Positions 1-7,039 of a stretch of DNA of 13,504 bases are shown here, one piece after another. A program made the translations under genes and the position numbers. Location: assembly GCA_964434165.1 (NCBI GenBank), contig CAYSUS010000150.1:1-13504 (forward strand), written 5' to 3'. Position 1 is the stretch's first letter, and every line of letters begins with the position of its first letter. The notes under the pieces were generated by a model. It ran no database searches and was not told the origin of the DNA. It was given only the letters and a program-made list of their open reading frames with translations. The DNA is from CAYSUS01 sp964434165 (GTDB lineage Bacteria; Planctomycetota; Planctomycetia; Pirellulales; Thermoguttaceae).

Positions 1-39
1 ATCGGCACGAACGTGCTGGTCTATGCGATCACGCACTGA
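1..39 (+). pseudogene. Possible remnant of a PIN-domain (VapC-like) gene, left-edge fragment
   Basis: The frame starting at base 1 reads I-G-T-N-V-L-V-Y-A-I-T-H and then TGA. PIN-domain ribonucleases of VapC toxins start with a very similar string (hydrophobic-D-T-N-V-L-V-Y-A), where the Asp is the first metal-binding residue. Here that position is Gly and the frame stops 12 codons in. Reading on in the +1 frame after the His gives D-R-S-K-H, which resembles the usual continuation of such proteins, so a frameshift is possible. A perfect palindrome begins 13 bp after the stop. The match is short and the start lies outside the window. It could equally be the C-terminus of an unrelated gene. Confidence 0.3.
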
Positions 40-51
40 CAGGAGCAAACA

Positions 52-78
52 CCCCTCTCCCGCGACGCGGGAGAGGGG
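52..78. repeat. Perfect 13-bp palindrome (REP-like or bidirectional terminator)
   Basis: CCCCTCTCCCGCG at 52-64 is the exact reverse complement of 66-78, with a single A at 65 between the arms. In RNA the innermost bases would open into a loop of about 5 nt. Palindromes of this CCCTCTCCCGC...GCGGGAGAGGG style are common as dispersed intergenic repeats in GC-rich bacteria. It lies between the end of the left-edge frame and the convergent receiver-ATPase gene. It could therefore act as a bidirectional terminator, although there is no U-tract on either strand. No second copy occurs in this window. Confidence 0.6.
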
Positions 79-199
79 AGACGAGTTATGCCGCGAGCGG
101 GAAAGTGGCGGCGTGCGGCCGGGCCCCCCACCGGCCGCATGCCGATTTCCCTTCGACCTCTGCGGATCCGGGATGCCCCACGGGCCAGGGGCCACGTTC

Positions 200-230
200 A
201 GCAGCGCCGGTGACGGCCGCCGGCGCTGCT
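200..230 (-). terminator. Hairpin directly after the receiver-ATPase gene
   Basis: AGCAGCGCCGG at 200-210 pairs perfectly with 220-230 (11 bp, loop of 9 nt). On the minus strand it starts 4 bases after the TGA (235-237) of the receiver-ATPase gene. The position and GC-rich stem fit a transcription terminator or 3'-end stabiliser. There is no run of U after it, so a classical intrinsic terminator is not proven. Confidence 0.55.
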
Positions 231-234
231 CCTT

Positions 235-1128
235 TCAACCGATCCCGTTCCGCCGCTTGACCATGGTCACCTCGTTGCCGACGTCGTTGAACACGACGTC
301 GTCCATGAACGTCCGCATCAGCAGGATCCCGCGGCCGGTGAGCTTCTCCAGGTTGGCCGGATCGGTCGGGTCGGGCAGGGCCGACGGGTCGAAGCCCGGG
401 CCCTCGTCGCGGATCGAGAAGACCGCCTCGTGCCCCGCCAACTGGGTCGTCACGTAGATTCGCCGCTCGCAGTAAGGCGGGACGTGCAAACGCTCGTTGA
501 CCAGCCGGTAGTACGCGGCGTCGTCCTGCTCGCGCAGCTCCGAGGTGAGCTCCAGGTTGCCGTGAAACAGGGCGTTGGCCAGGGCCTCTTCCAAGGCCAC
601 GCCCACTCGGGTCCGATCCGCTTCGTCGCACAGGCCGATGTGGGCGAGGTTCTCCTGGAGGTACAGGATCAGCGGACGGCTGAGCTCCGTGTCGTTCTCC
701 AGGACGAAGCGGCAATGGTTCTTGACCATGCACCCCAGCAGGCGCGATCGGCTCCGCTCCCGCGTGGAGACCGCGGCCACCGAGTGGATCGTCTCCAGGA
801 GCGACTGCGCCAGAAGCCTCTTGGGCACGTAGCTCGACGCCCCCTGCTGGAGCGCCCTGACCGCGATCTCCTCGCTGCCCTGGGAGGTGATCAGCACGAC
901 CGGGACCAGCGGGTGCCTGGCCCGCACGGCCGCGACCAGCTCCAGCCCGTCCATCCTCGGCATGATCAGGTCGGTGACGACCATGTCGGGCATCGACTCG
1001 GCCATCCTCTCGAGGGCCTCGACCCCGTCCACGGCGTAATCGACCTGGAGGCTGGAGTCCCTGGCGAGGACGCCCCCCACGAAACGGCGATCGACCGCCG
1101 CATCGTCCACGACCAGGACCTTGGTCAT
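235..1128 (-). CDS. Response regulator receiver domain fused to RsbW-like HATPase
   Basis: 297 aa, cytoplasmic, with no signal peptide or membrane segment. Residues 1-120 form a complete REC domain: acidic pair D8/D9, phospho-acceptor D53 (V-T-D-L-I-M-P), T81 and K103. Residues about 135-297 form a GHKL ATPase of the RsbW/SpoIIAB anti-sigma kinase type: N-box E180-E-A-L-A-N185-A with H189-G190, G1 box D241-E-G-P-G-F, and G2 box G265-R-G-I-L-L-M. There is no DHp dimerisation/His-phosphotransfer domain, so it is not a classical sensor kinase. By family knowledge such ATPases phosphorylate an anti-sigma-factor antagonist (STAS) protein or bind a sigma factor. The inferred role is a phosphorylation-controlled partner switch. 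No STAS, sigma or SpoIIE-phosphatase gene is adjacent. The ATG start at 1128 has GGGGGAG about 7 bases upstream. The gene is divergent from the M14-like gene. Confidence 0.9.
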   Translation of the reverse strand: MTKVLVVDDAAVDRRFVGGVLARDSSLQVDYAVDGVEALERMAESMPDMVVTDLIMPRMDGLELVAAVRARHPLVPVVLITSQGSEEIAVRALQQGASSYVPKRLLAQSLLETIHSVAAVSTRERSRSRLLGCMVKNHCRFVLENDTELSRPLILYLQENLAHIGLCDEADRTRVGVALEEALANALFHGNLELTSELREQDDAAYYRLVNERLHVPPYCERRIYVTTQLAGHEAVFSIRDEGPGFDPSALPDPTDPANLEKLTGRGILLMRTFMDDVVFNDVGNEVTMVKRRNGIG

Positions 1129-1184
1129 CCCCGCACTCCCCCACCATGACGCCCGGGCTGAGTTGTTCCGTCCAGCGCCTGTCG

Positions 1185-1212
1185 ATTATAGGTTCCGGCA
1201 CGTCCGGCACAA
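1185..1212 (-). promoter_or_regulatory. Sigma70-like promoter of the receiver-ATPase gene
   Basis: On the minus strand TTGTGC (1212-1207) and a perfect TATAAT (1190-1185) are separated by 16 bp. The -35 matches only 3 of 6 bases but the -10 is exact and stands out in GC-rich sequence. Predicted transcription start is near 1178, giving a leader of about 50 nt before the ATG at 1128. Confidence 0.55.
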
Positions 1213-1422
1213 GGAACGGCGGCCCACCGCCGCTCGGGCTCGCGGCGGCCGGTCCTGGGAGTCTCGGCGGCCCGGTTCACCCTCGCGGGATGCAGGCGGG
1301 GCAGGGCGGGCCTATGATAGGAAGGGGTCGGACGGCAAGCCACCGGCCCCGCGCACGCCGCGTTCTTCCCGGATCGCCGCCTGTGTCGATCGCATCCCCA
1401 CGGAAACCCGGACCTCGCCGCC
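1213..1422. other. Divergent intergenic region before the M14-like gene
   Basis: The rest of the 294-bp divergent spacer between 1129 and 1422. The only promoter-like signal for the rightward gene is TATGAT at 1313-1318, a 5/6 match to a -10 box, about 105 bp upstream of the ATG. No convincing -35 lies 16-18 bp before it. No clear Shine-Dalgarno precedes the ATG at 1423, and no small gene or repeat is visible. Confidence 0.35.
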
Positions 1423-3201
1423 ATGCTTCGATCGCTGCTCCTGGTACCCCCGATTGTCTGTCTCGCAGCGGCCTTCGGGCACGCTGCGCTCCCTGCGGCG
1501 GAGCCGGCCTTGCCCGGCTACGCCGACCACGCCGCCTTTCGCAGGCAACTGCACGACATCGCGGAAAGCCGCTTCGCCAGGGTGCAGTCGCTTGCGCGCA
1601 CGGCGGGGGGCCGCGAGGTGCTCTTGCTTCGCGTGGGAGCGGGAGAGCCCGACGCCAAGCCGGCCGTGCTGTTCTTGGGCGCCGCGGTGCCGTCGCATCT
1701 GGTCGGCAGCGAGCTGGCCGTGCGCATGGCGCGCGACCTCGTCGCCCGGGCGGAGGAGGGCGATGACGAGGTCCGCGAGCTGCTCCGGCGGATCACGATC
1801 TACTTCGTTCCGCGCCCCTCGCCGGACGCGTGCGAGGCGTTCTTCCAGCGGCCGTACCGCGAGCGCGACACCAACGGCCGGCCCGTGGACGACGACCGCG
1901 ACGGGCGCATCGACGAAGACGGTTGCGAGGACCTCAACGGCGACGGGCAGATCACGATGATCCGCGTGGAGGATCCGTCCGGTCCGTGGGTGGCGGATAA
2001 GGAAGATCCGCGCGTGCTCGTCGAGGCCGACGCGGCGAAGAACCAGCAGGGCCGCTGGAGTTTATACACCGAGGGACGCGACAACGACGAGGACGGCCTG
2101 CTGAACGAGGACCCGCCGGGCGGCGTGGCCCTGAACCGCAACTTCCCGTTCCGCTACCCCTTCTTCCAACCGGGCGCCGGGCCCCACCAGGTGTCCGAGC
2201 CGGAGACGCGTGCGCTGGCCGACTTCGCGCTGGCGCGCAGGAACATCGCGCTCGTGCTCTCTTTCGGGCCCGAAGACAACCTGCTGCATCCCTGGAAGCC
2301 CGACGGAGACGTCGAGAAGCAGGAAGTCAAGAACTCCGCGCTCCCCGACGATGCCCCCGTGTTCGACTTCCTGGCGGACGCGTACCAGGAGATCCGCCAG
2401 GCCAAGGACTCGCCGCCGCCGGGCAAGGGCGAGGGGGCCTGGAGCACCTGGGCGTATTTCCATTACGGACGCTGGTCGCTGTCCGCCCGAGCCTGGTGGG
2501 TGCCGGAGTCGGAGAGCGTGCCGCCTGACGACGGGACGGAGAGCCCCGCGGACGCGGGCGAACCGGAGTCGGCCGACACGGAGTCCCGAGCGACCGACGG
2601 CGACGGAAAGAGGGACGACGATGCGGAGAGGGACGGCGACCGGGGGGCTAGCGACCGAGAGGCCCTCAAGTGGCTGGCCGCCCACGGAATCGAGGCCTTC
2701 GTCGCGTGGACGCCGATCGAGCATTCCGACTTCCCGAACCGCAAGGTGGAGGTCGGCGGGTTCAGGCCTTTCGTGCGCTCCAACCCGCCCGCCGACCGGC
2801 TCGATGCGCTGGCGGAGAAACACGTCGAGTACCTGCTTCGCGTGGGCCAGCTCATGCCGCGGCTGGCGGTCCACGAGGTGAAGGCCGAATCGCTCGGGGC
2901 GGGGATCTATCGCATGACCGTGGTCGTTCTCAACGAGGGCTATCTGCCCACGTTTCCCCGGATGGGCGAAATCAGCAGGCAGCCGCAGCCGGTTCAGCTC
3001 GCCCTCGATCTGCCCAAGGGCGCCCAAGTTCTCAACGGCCCCTCTCGCGTGCGCGTGCCGACTCTTGCCGGCCGCGGCGGCCGCCACGAGCACGTGTTCC
3101 TGGTGCGACTGCGTCGGGAGAAGCCCACGACCGTTCCGATCCGCGTGTGGGCTCCCGCGGTGGGACACGTCACGCGCCAAGTCGAGCTTCGGCCCCAGTA
3201 A
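1423..3201 (+). CDS. Secreted M14 carboxypeptidase-fold protein, probably inactive
   Basis: 592 aa. The N-terminus has a Sec-type signal peptide (L-L-L-V-P-P-I-V-C-L core, cleavage near A21-A26), so export is expected. The order of motifs follows M14 zinc carboxypeptidases: K-P-A-V-L-F-L-G (79-86), P-R-P-S-P-D (130-135), L-N-R-N-F-P (237-242, the substrate-binding N-R pair kept), S-E-P-E-T-R-A (258-264), L-S-F-G-P-E-D (279-285) and V-E-V-G-G (442-446, with the candidate catalytic Glu at 443). The metal ligands look lost: the H-x-x-E position aligns with V89-P-S-H92, and the third His is G282. Three D-x-[DN]-x-D-G loops, at 156-161, 170-175 and 220-225, resemble Ca-binding loops of planctomycete M14 relatives. 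Residues 362-412 form an acidic Asp/Glu/Gly linker and 480-592 look like a beta-rich C-terminal domain. Inferred role: extracytoplasmic binding protein or a divergent peptidase. The M14 fold is likely; inactivity is a prediction from my manual alignment. Confidence 0.75.
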   Translation: MLRSLLLVPPIVCLAAAFGHAALPAAEPALPGYADHAAFRRQLHDIAESRFARVQSLARTAGGREVLLLRVGAGEPDAKPAVLFLGAAVPSHLVGSELAVRMARDLVARAEEGDDEVRELLRRITIYFVPRPSPDACEAFFQRPYRERDTNGRPVDDDRDGRIDEDGCEDLNGDGQITMIRVEDPSGPWVADKEDPRVLVEADAAKNQQGRWSLYTEGRDNDEDGLLNEDPPGGVALNRNFPFRYPFFQPGAGPHQVSEPETRALADFALARRNIALVLSFGPEDNLLHPWKPDGDVEKQEVKNSALPDDAPVFDFLADAYQEIRQAKDSPPPGKGEGAWSTWAYFHYGRWSLSARAWWVPESESVPPDDGTESPADAGEPESADTESRATDGDGKRDDDAERDGDRGASDREALKWLAAHGIEAFVAWTPIEHSDFPNRKVEVGGFRPFVRSNPPADRLDALAEKHVEYLLRVGQLMPRLAVHEVKAESLGAGIYRMTVVVLNEGYLPTFPRMGEISRQPQPVQLALDLPKGAQVLNGPSRVRVPTLAGRGGRHEHVFLVRLRREKPTTVPIRVWAPAVGHVTRQVELRPQ

Positions 3202-3511
3202 CGCGGCGCCAGCAGCATCCTTCTTCTCCTGGGGGCGGGGACCGCCGATGCTGCGCCGGGAGTACCGCATGGATGCCGGGAGGGGGCGAGCCAACCCCTC
3301 GGTTCCTCTGAAGAGGGATATAGGGGCTGTTGCGCGCCCATGGTGTAATCTGCACAAGCAACGTGGAGTTGGACGATTAGATAACATGAGGCGTCGCGGA
3401 GATCAGCCACTACAATCCCTTCAGTCAGCGCCCTTGGGCGTCTAGAATGGCCTTGTGGGACGCGGAGAAGCGGGGGAGGCGTCAAGAAGAGGCCGCCGAA
3501 AGGAGTTCGCG
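3202..3511. other. 310-bp intergenic region upstream of glgC
   Basis: No gene is seen. The first part holds an imperfect hairpin: CGGCG (3204-3208) plus CAGCATC (3213-3219) pair with GATGCTG (3247-3253) plus CGCCG (3254-3258), with a 4-nt bulge and 27-nt loop. A second possible structure is CCCCT/CCTCT (3295-3309) with AGAGG/AGGGG (3312-3326), having a symmetric 5x5 internal loop. Either could end the M14-like transcript, but neither has a U-tract. From about 3317 to 3450 the base composition is visibly richer in A/T than the genes around it, as expected for a promoter zone. Candidate -10 boxes are TGTAAT (3344-3349, preceded by an extended-type TG) and TACAAT (3411-3416). Neither has a good -35. 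Confidence 0.4.
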
Positions 3512-4822
3512 ATGAGAGACGTGTTGGCCGTCATCCTGGCCGGCGGCAAGGGTTCGCGGCTGGAGCCGCTCACCCGCGACCGGGCCAAGCCGGCGGTGCC
3601 TTTCGCCGGCGCTTACCGGATTATCGATTTCACCCTCTCCAACTGCCTGAACAGCGGCCTCCGCAAGATCCTGGTACTGACCCAGTACAAGGCGATGAGC
3701 CTGGACCGGCACATCAACATGGGCTGGCAACGGTTCTTCTGCCGCGAGCTGGGCGAGTTCATCGACGTGGTCCCGCCCCAGCAGCGGATCGACGAGAACT
3801 GGTACCAGGGGACGGCCGACGCCGTGTACCAGAACATCTACACCCTGGAGAAGGAGCGTCCGAGGTTCGTGGTCCTCCTGGCCGGCGACCACATCTACAA
3901 GATGAACTACCGGCTGCTCACCGAGGACCACGTCGAGAAACAGGCCGACCTGACGATCGGCGTGCTCCGCGTCCCGATCGACAAGGCCCGGTACCGCTTC
4001 GGCGTGATGGAGGTGGACGGCGAGGGCCGGGTGATCGGGTTCGAGGAGAAGCCGGCCGAGCCCAAGCCCATTCCGGGCGACCCGGGCCACTGCCTGGCCT
4101 CGATGGGCATCTACGTCTTCACCGCAAGGTTCCTGTTCGAGGTCCTCTGCCGCGACGCCACGCGCCCGGGCAGCAAGCACGACTTCGGCGGCGACGTGAT
4201 CCCCTCGGTCATTCACACCAACCGGGTGTACGCCTACGAATTCCTCGACGAGAACCGCAAGGAAACGGCCTACTGGCGCGACGTGGGCACGCTCGACGCG
4301 TACTACGAGGCCAACATGGACCTCGTCGCCGTCGATCCCCAGTTGAACCTCTACGACGAGCAGTGGCCGCTTCGCACCTACCATCCCAACTATCCCCCGC
4401 CCAAGTTCGTGTTCGCCGAGCAGAAGCGGCGCGGGCACGCCGTGGACAGCATCGTCTGCCTGGGATGCATCATTTCGGGGGGGTACGCGGAGCGGAGCCT
4501 GCTGGGACCCCGCACGCGGATCAACAGTTACGCGGAGGTGTACGACTCGATCCTCTTCGGGGGTGTCGATATCGGCCGCCGTACGAAAATCCGCCGCGCG
4601 ATCATCGACAAGGGCGTGCGCATTCCCTCGGGCGCCGAGATCGGGTATGATCCAGAACTGGACCGCTCGCGGGGGTTCCTGGTCACCGGCAACGGCATCA
4701 CGGTGATCGCCAAGGCGGACGGCGCCGAGCACTTCGCGGTGCCGCCGCCCAAGTTCCAGGGCATTCGCCTGGCCATTCCCCCGCATCCGGAAACCCTGGC
4801 GGCGGACGGCGGCACGCCGTAG
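3512..4822 (+). CDS. glgC: Glucose-1-phosphate adenylyltransferase (ADP-glucose pyrophosphorylase)
   Basis: 436 aa, cytoplasmic. It makes ADP-glucose from ATP and glucose-1-phosphate, the committed step of glycogen synthesis. The N-terminal Rossmann-like nucleotidyltransferase domain has the signature L-A-G-G-K-G-S-R-L-E-P-L-T (9-21), K-P-A-V-P-F (26-31), R-I-I-D-F-T-L-S-N (36-44), W-Y-Q-G-T-A-D-A-V (97-105), catalytic Asp in A-G-D-H-I-Y (D126), and the glucose-1-phosphate Lys in G-F-E-E-K-P (K180), followed by Y-W-R-D-V-G-T (254-260). A left-handed beta-helix follows from about residue 300. Start choice: ATG at 3512 has GAAAGGAG at 3498-3505 with 6-nt spacing, and the protein then begins right at the domain. 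An upstream in-frame GTG at 3455 adds 19 Arg/Gly-rich residues and is rejected. The residue matching E. coli Lys39 (fructose-bisphosphate activator site) is Asp23, so allosteric control probably differs. It may be co-transcribed with the DUF1559 gene 53 bp downstream. Confidence 0.96.
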   Translation: MRDVLAVILAGGKGSRLEPLTRDRAKPAVPFAGAYRIIDFTLSNCLNSGLRKILVLTQYKAMSLDRHINMGWQRFFCRELGEFIDVVPPQQRIDENWYQGTADAVYQNIYTLEKERPRFVVLLAGDHIYKMNYRLLTEDHVEKQADLTIGVLRVPIDKARYRFGVMEVDGEGRVIGFEEKPAEPKPIPGDPGHCLASMGIYVFTARFLFEVLCRDATRPGSKHDFGGDVIPSVIHTNRVYAYEFLDENRKETAYWRDVGTLDAYYEANMDLVAVDPQLNLYDEQWPLRTYHPNYPPPKFVFAEQKRRGHAVDSIVCLGCIISGGYAERSLLGPRTRINSYAEVYDSILFGGVDIGRRTKIRRAIIDKGVRIPSGAEIGYDPELDRSRGFLVTGNGITVIAKADGAEHFAVPPPKFQGIRLAIPPHPETLAADGGTP

Positions 4823-4875
4823 GGGGGACTACACGGCCGCCGGAACGCGCGCGAGATCGCGAGGAGGTTTCCGAC

Positions 4876-5799
4876 GTGCCCGGACGTCTCTTCCGCAGGG
4901 CCGGGTTCACCCTGGTCGAGCTGCTGGTGGTGATCGCCATCATCGGCATCCTCATCGCCCTGCTGCTTCCCGCCGTGCAGGCCGCGCGCGAGGCCGCGCG
5001 CCGCATGCAGTGCACGAACCACATGAAGCAGATCGGCGTGGCGATGCACAACTACCACACGGCCATGAAGGTCCTGCCCTTCGCCAGCGGATACAACGTG
5101 GCGCAGACGGGCACCTGGGCGGCCTTCATCCTGCCGTACCTGGAATTGCAGACGCTGTACGACCGCTTCGACTTCCGCCTCGACATGAAGGACCCGGCCA
5201 ACGAGGAGGCCGTGACCACCGTGGTGGCCACCTTCATCTGCCCCAGCGATCCGGCGGGCTCCGATCCGATCATGGACAACCGCTGCAGCTTCAATCCCAG
5301 CCCGAGCATGACGAGCTGGTACCTCGTCTCGATGGGGCCGACCGAGCCGGACCGCTGCGATTTCTGCCCCGAGGAGAAGCCCAGCTACTGCTGCCAGGGA
5401 TACAACTACGGCACGCGCGACCCGCCCGACAACAGCACGGGCATGTTCGGCCGCTATCCCGGCAGGCGGCGCTTCGACGACGTGCTGGACGGGCTGTCCG
5501 GCACCTTCATGGCCGGCGAGACCCTGCCCGGGCACAGCATCCACAACGTGGCCTTCGGCGGCAACTTCCCCCTGTGCGGCACGCAGATCCCGCTGAACAC
5601 CATGGAGGGCAAGGGGGGCACCACGCACAGCGACAACCCGCACTACCGCGTGCAGGGCTTCAAGAGCCTTCACCCCGGCGGCGCCAACTTCCTCCTCGGC
5701 GACGGCAGCGTCCACTTCATCTCGGAGAGCATCGACTACGCCCTGTACAACGCCCTGGGCACGCGCGACGGCGGCGAGGTGGCCAGCGTGCCGGAGTAG
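4876..5799 (+). CDS. DUF1559 protein with prepilin-type N-terminus (planctomycete pseudopilin-like)
   Basis: 307 aa. The type IV prepilin motif G10-F-T-L-V-E15 predicts cleavage after G10 and N-methylation of F11. A hydrophobic helix covers about 11-33, followed by the family-typical P-A-V-Q-A-A-R-E-A-A-R-R (32-43) and a mostly beta periplasmic or surface domain. The C-terminal H-x9-D-G motif is H266 to D276-G277. Length is typical of DUF1559 (about 300 aa). GTG start at 4876, preceded by GAGGAGG (4861-4867) with 8-nt spacing. These proteins occur in dozens of copies per planctomycete genome. Their function is unknown beyond a likely pseudopilin-like surface or periplasmic role needing PilD-type peptidase. 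An unusual Cys cluster (C161, C164, C172, C173) suggests disulfides or metal binding. It sits 53 bp after glgC with no terminator between, so co-transcription is possible. The functional link is unclear. Confidence 0.93.
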   Translation: MPGRLFRRAGFTLVELLVVIAIIGILIALLLPAVQAAREAARRMQCTNHMKQIGVAMHNYHTAMKVLPFASGYNVAQTGTWAAFILPYLELQTLYDRFDFRLDMKDPANEEAVTTVVATFICPSDPAGSDPIMDNRCSFNPSPSMTSWYLVSMGPTEPDRCDFCPEEKPSYCCQGYNYGTRDPPDNSTGMFGRYPGRRRFDDVLDGLSGTFMAGETLPGHSIHNVAFGGNFPLCGTQIPLNTMEGKGGTTHSDNPHYRVQGFKSLHPGGANFLLGDGSVHFISESIDYALYNALGTRDGGEVASVPE

Positions 5800-5803
5800 G
5801 GCG

Positions 5804-5821
5804 CCGTCCGCCCCCGGACGG
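5804..5821. terminator. Hairpin between convergent DUF1559 and mutY genes
   Basis: CCGTCCG at 5804-5810 pairs perfectly with CGGACGG at 5815-5821 around a CCCC loop, 4 bases after the DUF1559 stop codon. There is no U-tract. The convergent setting suggests a shared 3'-end structure. The same 100-bp spacer carries GCGACCGT at 5858-5865 and 5874-5881, with the inverted copy ACGGTCGC at 5818-5825, so an alternative larger hairpin can form. Confidence 0.45.
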
Positions 5822-5899
5822 TCGCGGCAGGGGTGTTGATGTCCGCGAACCCGAGCCGCGACCGTTCAAAGCGGCGACCGTCAGGGAGCGGTGCAGCAC

Positions 5900-7039
5900 T
5901 CACGCAAGCTCCGCCAGCTTCCGGCCCGTCGTGCTCAGCGGGTATTCGGCCAGGCGCTTGGGCGTCAGCCAGGCGAGCGGCGAGGGGTGAGCGCGGCCGT
6001 CGGCCTCGCCGAGATACTCCGCCTCGTAGCAGTCGAGCTTGATTCGAAACCGCGTCACGCCGTGGCGGAGCGTCTTGAGCAAGGGGCCCGGGCGCACGCG
6101 CACGCCCGCGATCCGTCGCACGCCCTCGACGGTCTGCTCTTCGATGGTTGACCGGCCGCCGTCAGCGATTGGAAAGCGGGGGAAGTCCCACAGTCCGGCC
6201 CACCGCTGACCCTCGGGGACCTGCACCACGAGCACGCGCCGGGCGCGGCGCACGAGCACGGCCACCTCGTGGCGGTCCTCCAGAACCCGCCGCTTCTTGG
6301 GCGGGGGAATCTGGCCCTGGCGGCCCGTGGCGCGGGCGCGGCAGAGCGTCGCCAGCGGGCACTGCCGGCACTGCGGCCGGCGCGCCAGGCACACGATGCT
6401 TCCCAGCTCCATCAGGGCCTGGTTGAAGGTGCCCGCCCCGCGCCGGGGCAGCACGGCCCCGGCCGCGGCCCACAGCAGGCGCTGCCCGGCCGCGGAGAGC
6501 GGGTCGGCGTCGTACGCCAGAAGGCGCGCGAACAGCCGCGTGCTGTTGGCCTCGAGGATGGGCTGCCGCTGGTCGAAGGCGATGGAGAGGATCGCCCCGG
6601 CCGTGTAGCGTCCGATGCCGGGCAGGGCGCGTACGGCCTCCGCGTCGCGGGGGAACGCGCCGCCGTGCTCGCGCGCGATCCGCCGCGCGGCCTCGTGCAT
6701 CTGGCGCGCGCGCCGGTAGTAGCCCAGCCCTTCCCAGAGGCGGAGCACGTCGCGCTCTTGCGCCCGGCCCAGCGCGGCGATGGTGGGAAACGCCTCCATG
6801 AACCGCTCGAAGTACGGCCGCACCGCGGCCACCTGCGTCTGCTGGAGCATGATCTCGCTCACCCAGACCGCGTAGGGATCGCGCCGACGGCGCCAGGGCA
6901 GGTCGCGGGCGTGGCGGCGATACCAGGCCAGCAGCCGGCGTCTGAGCGTCCGGCGCCACGCGGCGTCGGGGATCGACGACGAGGACCGATCGTGGCCCTC
7001 CGCGGCAGAGTGGGCCGCCCGGCTCGCACGACTCCTCAC
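5900..7039 (-). CDS. mutY: A/G-specific adenine glycosylase (MutY) with Glu at the catalytic Asp position
   Basis: 379 aa, cytoplasmic base-excision repair enzyme that removes adenine mispaired with 8-oxoguanine. Features in order: L-P-W (47-49), S-E62-I-M-L-Q-Q-T-Q-V with the catalytic Glu kept, W-E-G-L-G-Y-Y-R-R-A-R (102-112), and helix-hairpin-helix L-P-G-I-G-R-Y-T-A-G (139-148). The loop normally reading I-L-D-G-N is I-L-E163-A-N here. The [4Fe-4S] motif C217-x6-C224-x2-C227-x5-C233 is intact. A NUDIX-like C-terminal domain (about 257-379) follows. Its 8-oxoG-contacting F-S-H loop reads V-T-R (327-329). The start is GTG (7039-7037), with GTGGAG 5 nt upstream, overlapping the TGA of the preceding gene by 4 bp and implying translational coupling. 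The first ~24 residues extend beyond E. coli MutY, but no later Met or GTG precedes the domain. Identity is very sure; activity with the Asp-to-Glu change is not. Confidence 0.94.
   Translation of the reverse strand: MRSRASRAAHSAAEGHDRSSSSIPDAAWRRTLRRRLLAWYRRHARDLPWRRRRDPYAVWVSEIMLQQTQVAAVRPYFERFMEAFPTIAALGRAQERDVLRLWEGLGYYRRARQMHEAARRIAREHGGAFPRDAEAVRALPGIGRYTAGAILSIAFDQRQPILEANSTRLFARLLAYDADPLSAAGQRLLWAAAGAVLPRRGAGTFNQALMELGSIVCLARRPQCRQCPLATLCRARATGRQGQIPPPKKRRVLEDRHEVAVLVRRARRVLVVQVPEGQRWAGLWDFPRFPIADGGRSTIEEQTVEGVRRIAGVRVRPGPLLKTLRHGVTRFRIKLDCYEAEYLGEADGRAHPSPLAWLTPKRLAEYPLSTTGRKLAELA

Noticed and set aside
86..1210. Long open frame on the minus strand overlapping the receiver-ATPase gene
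   Set aside because: The translation is Gly/Arg/Pro-rich without domain motifs, while the overlapping frame encodes two complete domains. It is a GC-driven shadow.
2062..3387. 441-codon open frame antisense to the M14-like gene
   Set aside because: Low-complexity Arg/Gly/Val/His-rich translation with no motif; an antisense shadow of a GC-rich gene.
3455..3511. GTG start 57 bp upstream for glgC
   Set aside because: It adds 19 Arg/Gly-rich residues and has no ribosome-binding site, whereas ATG 3512 has GAAAGGAG at ideal spacing.
3482..4786. 434-codon open frame antisense to glgC
   Set aside because: His/Val/Asp-rich antisense translation without any fold signature; glgC on the other strand is certain.
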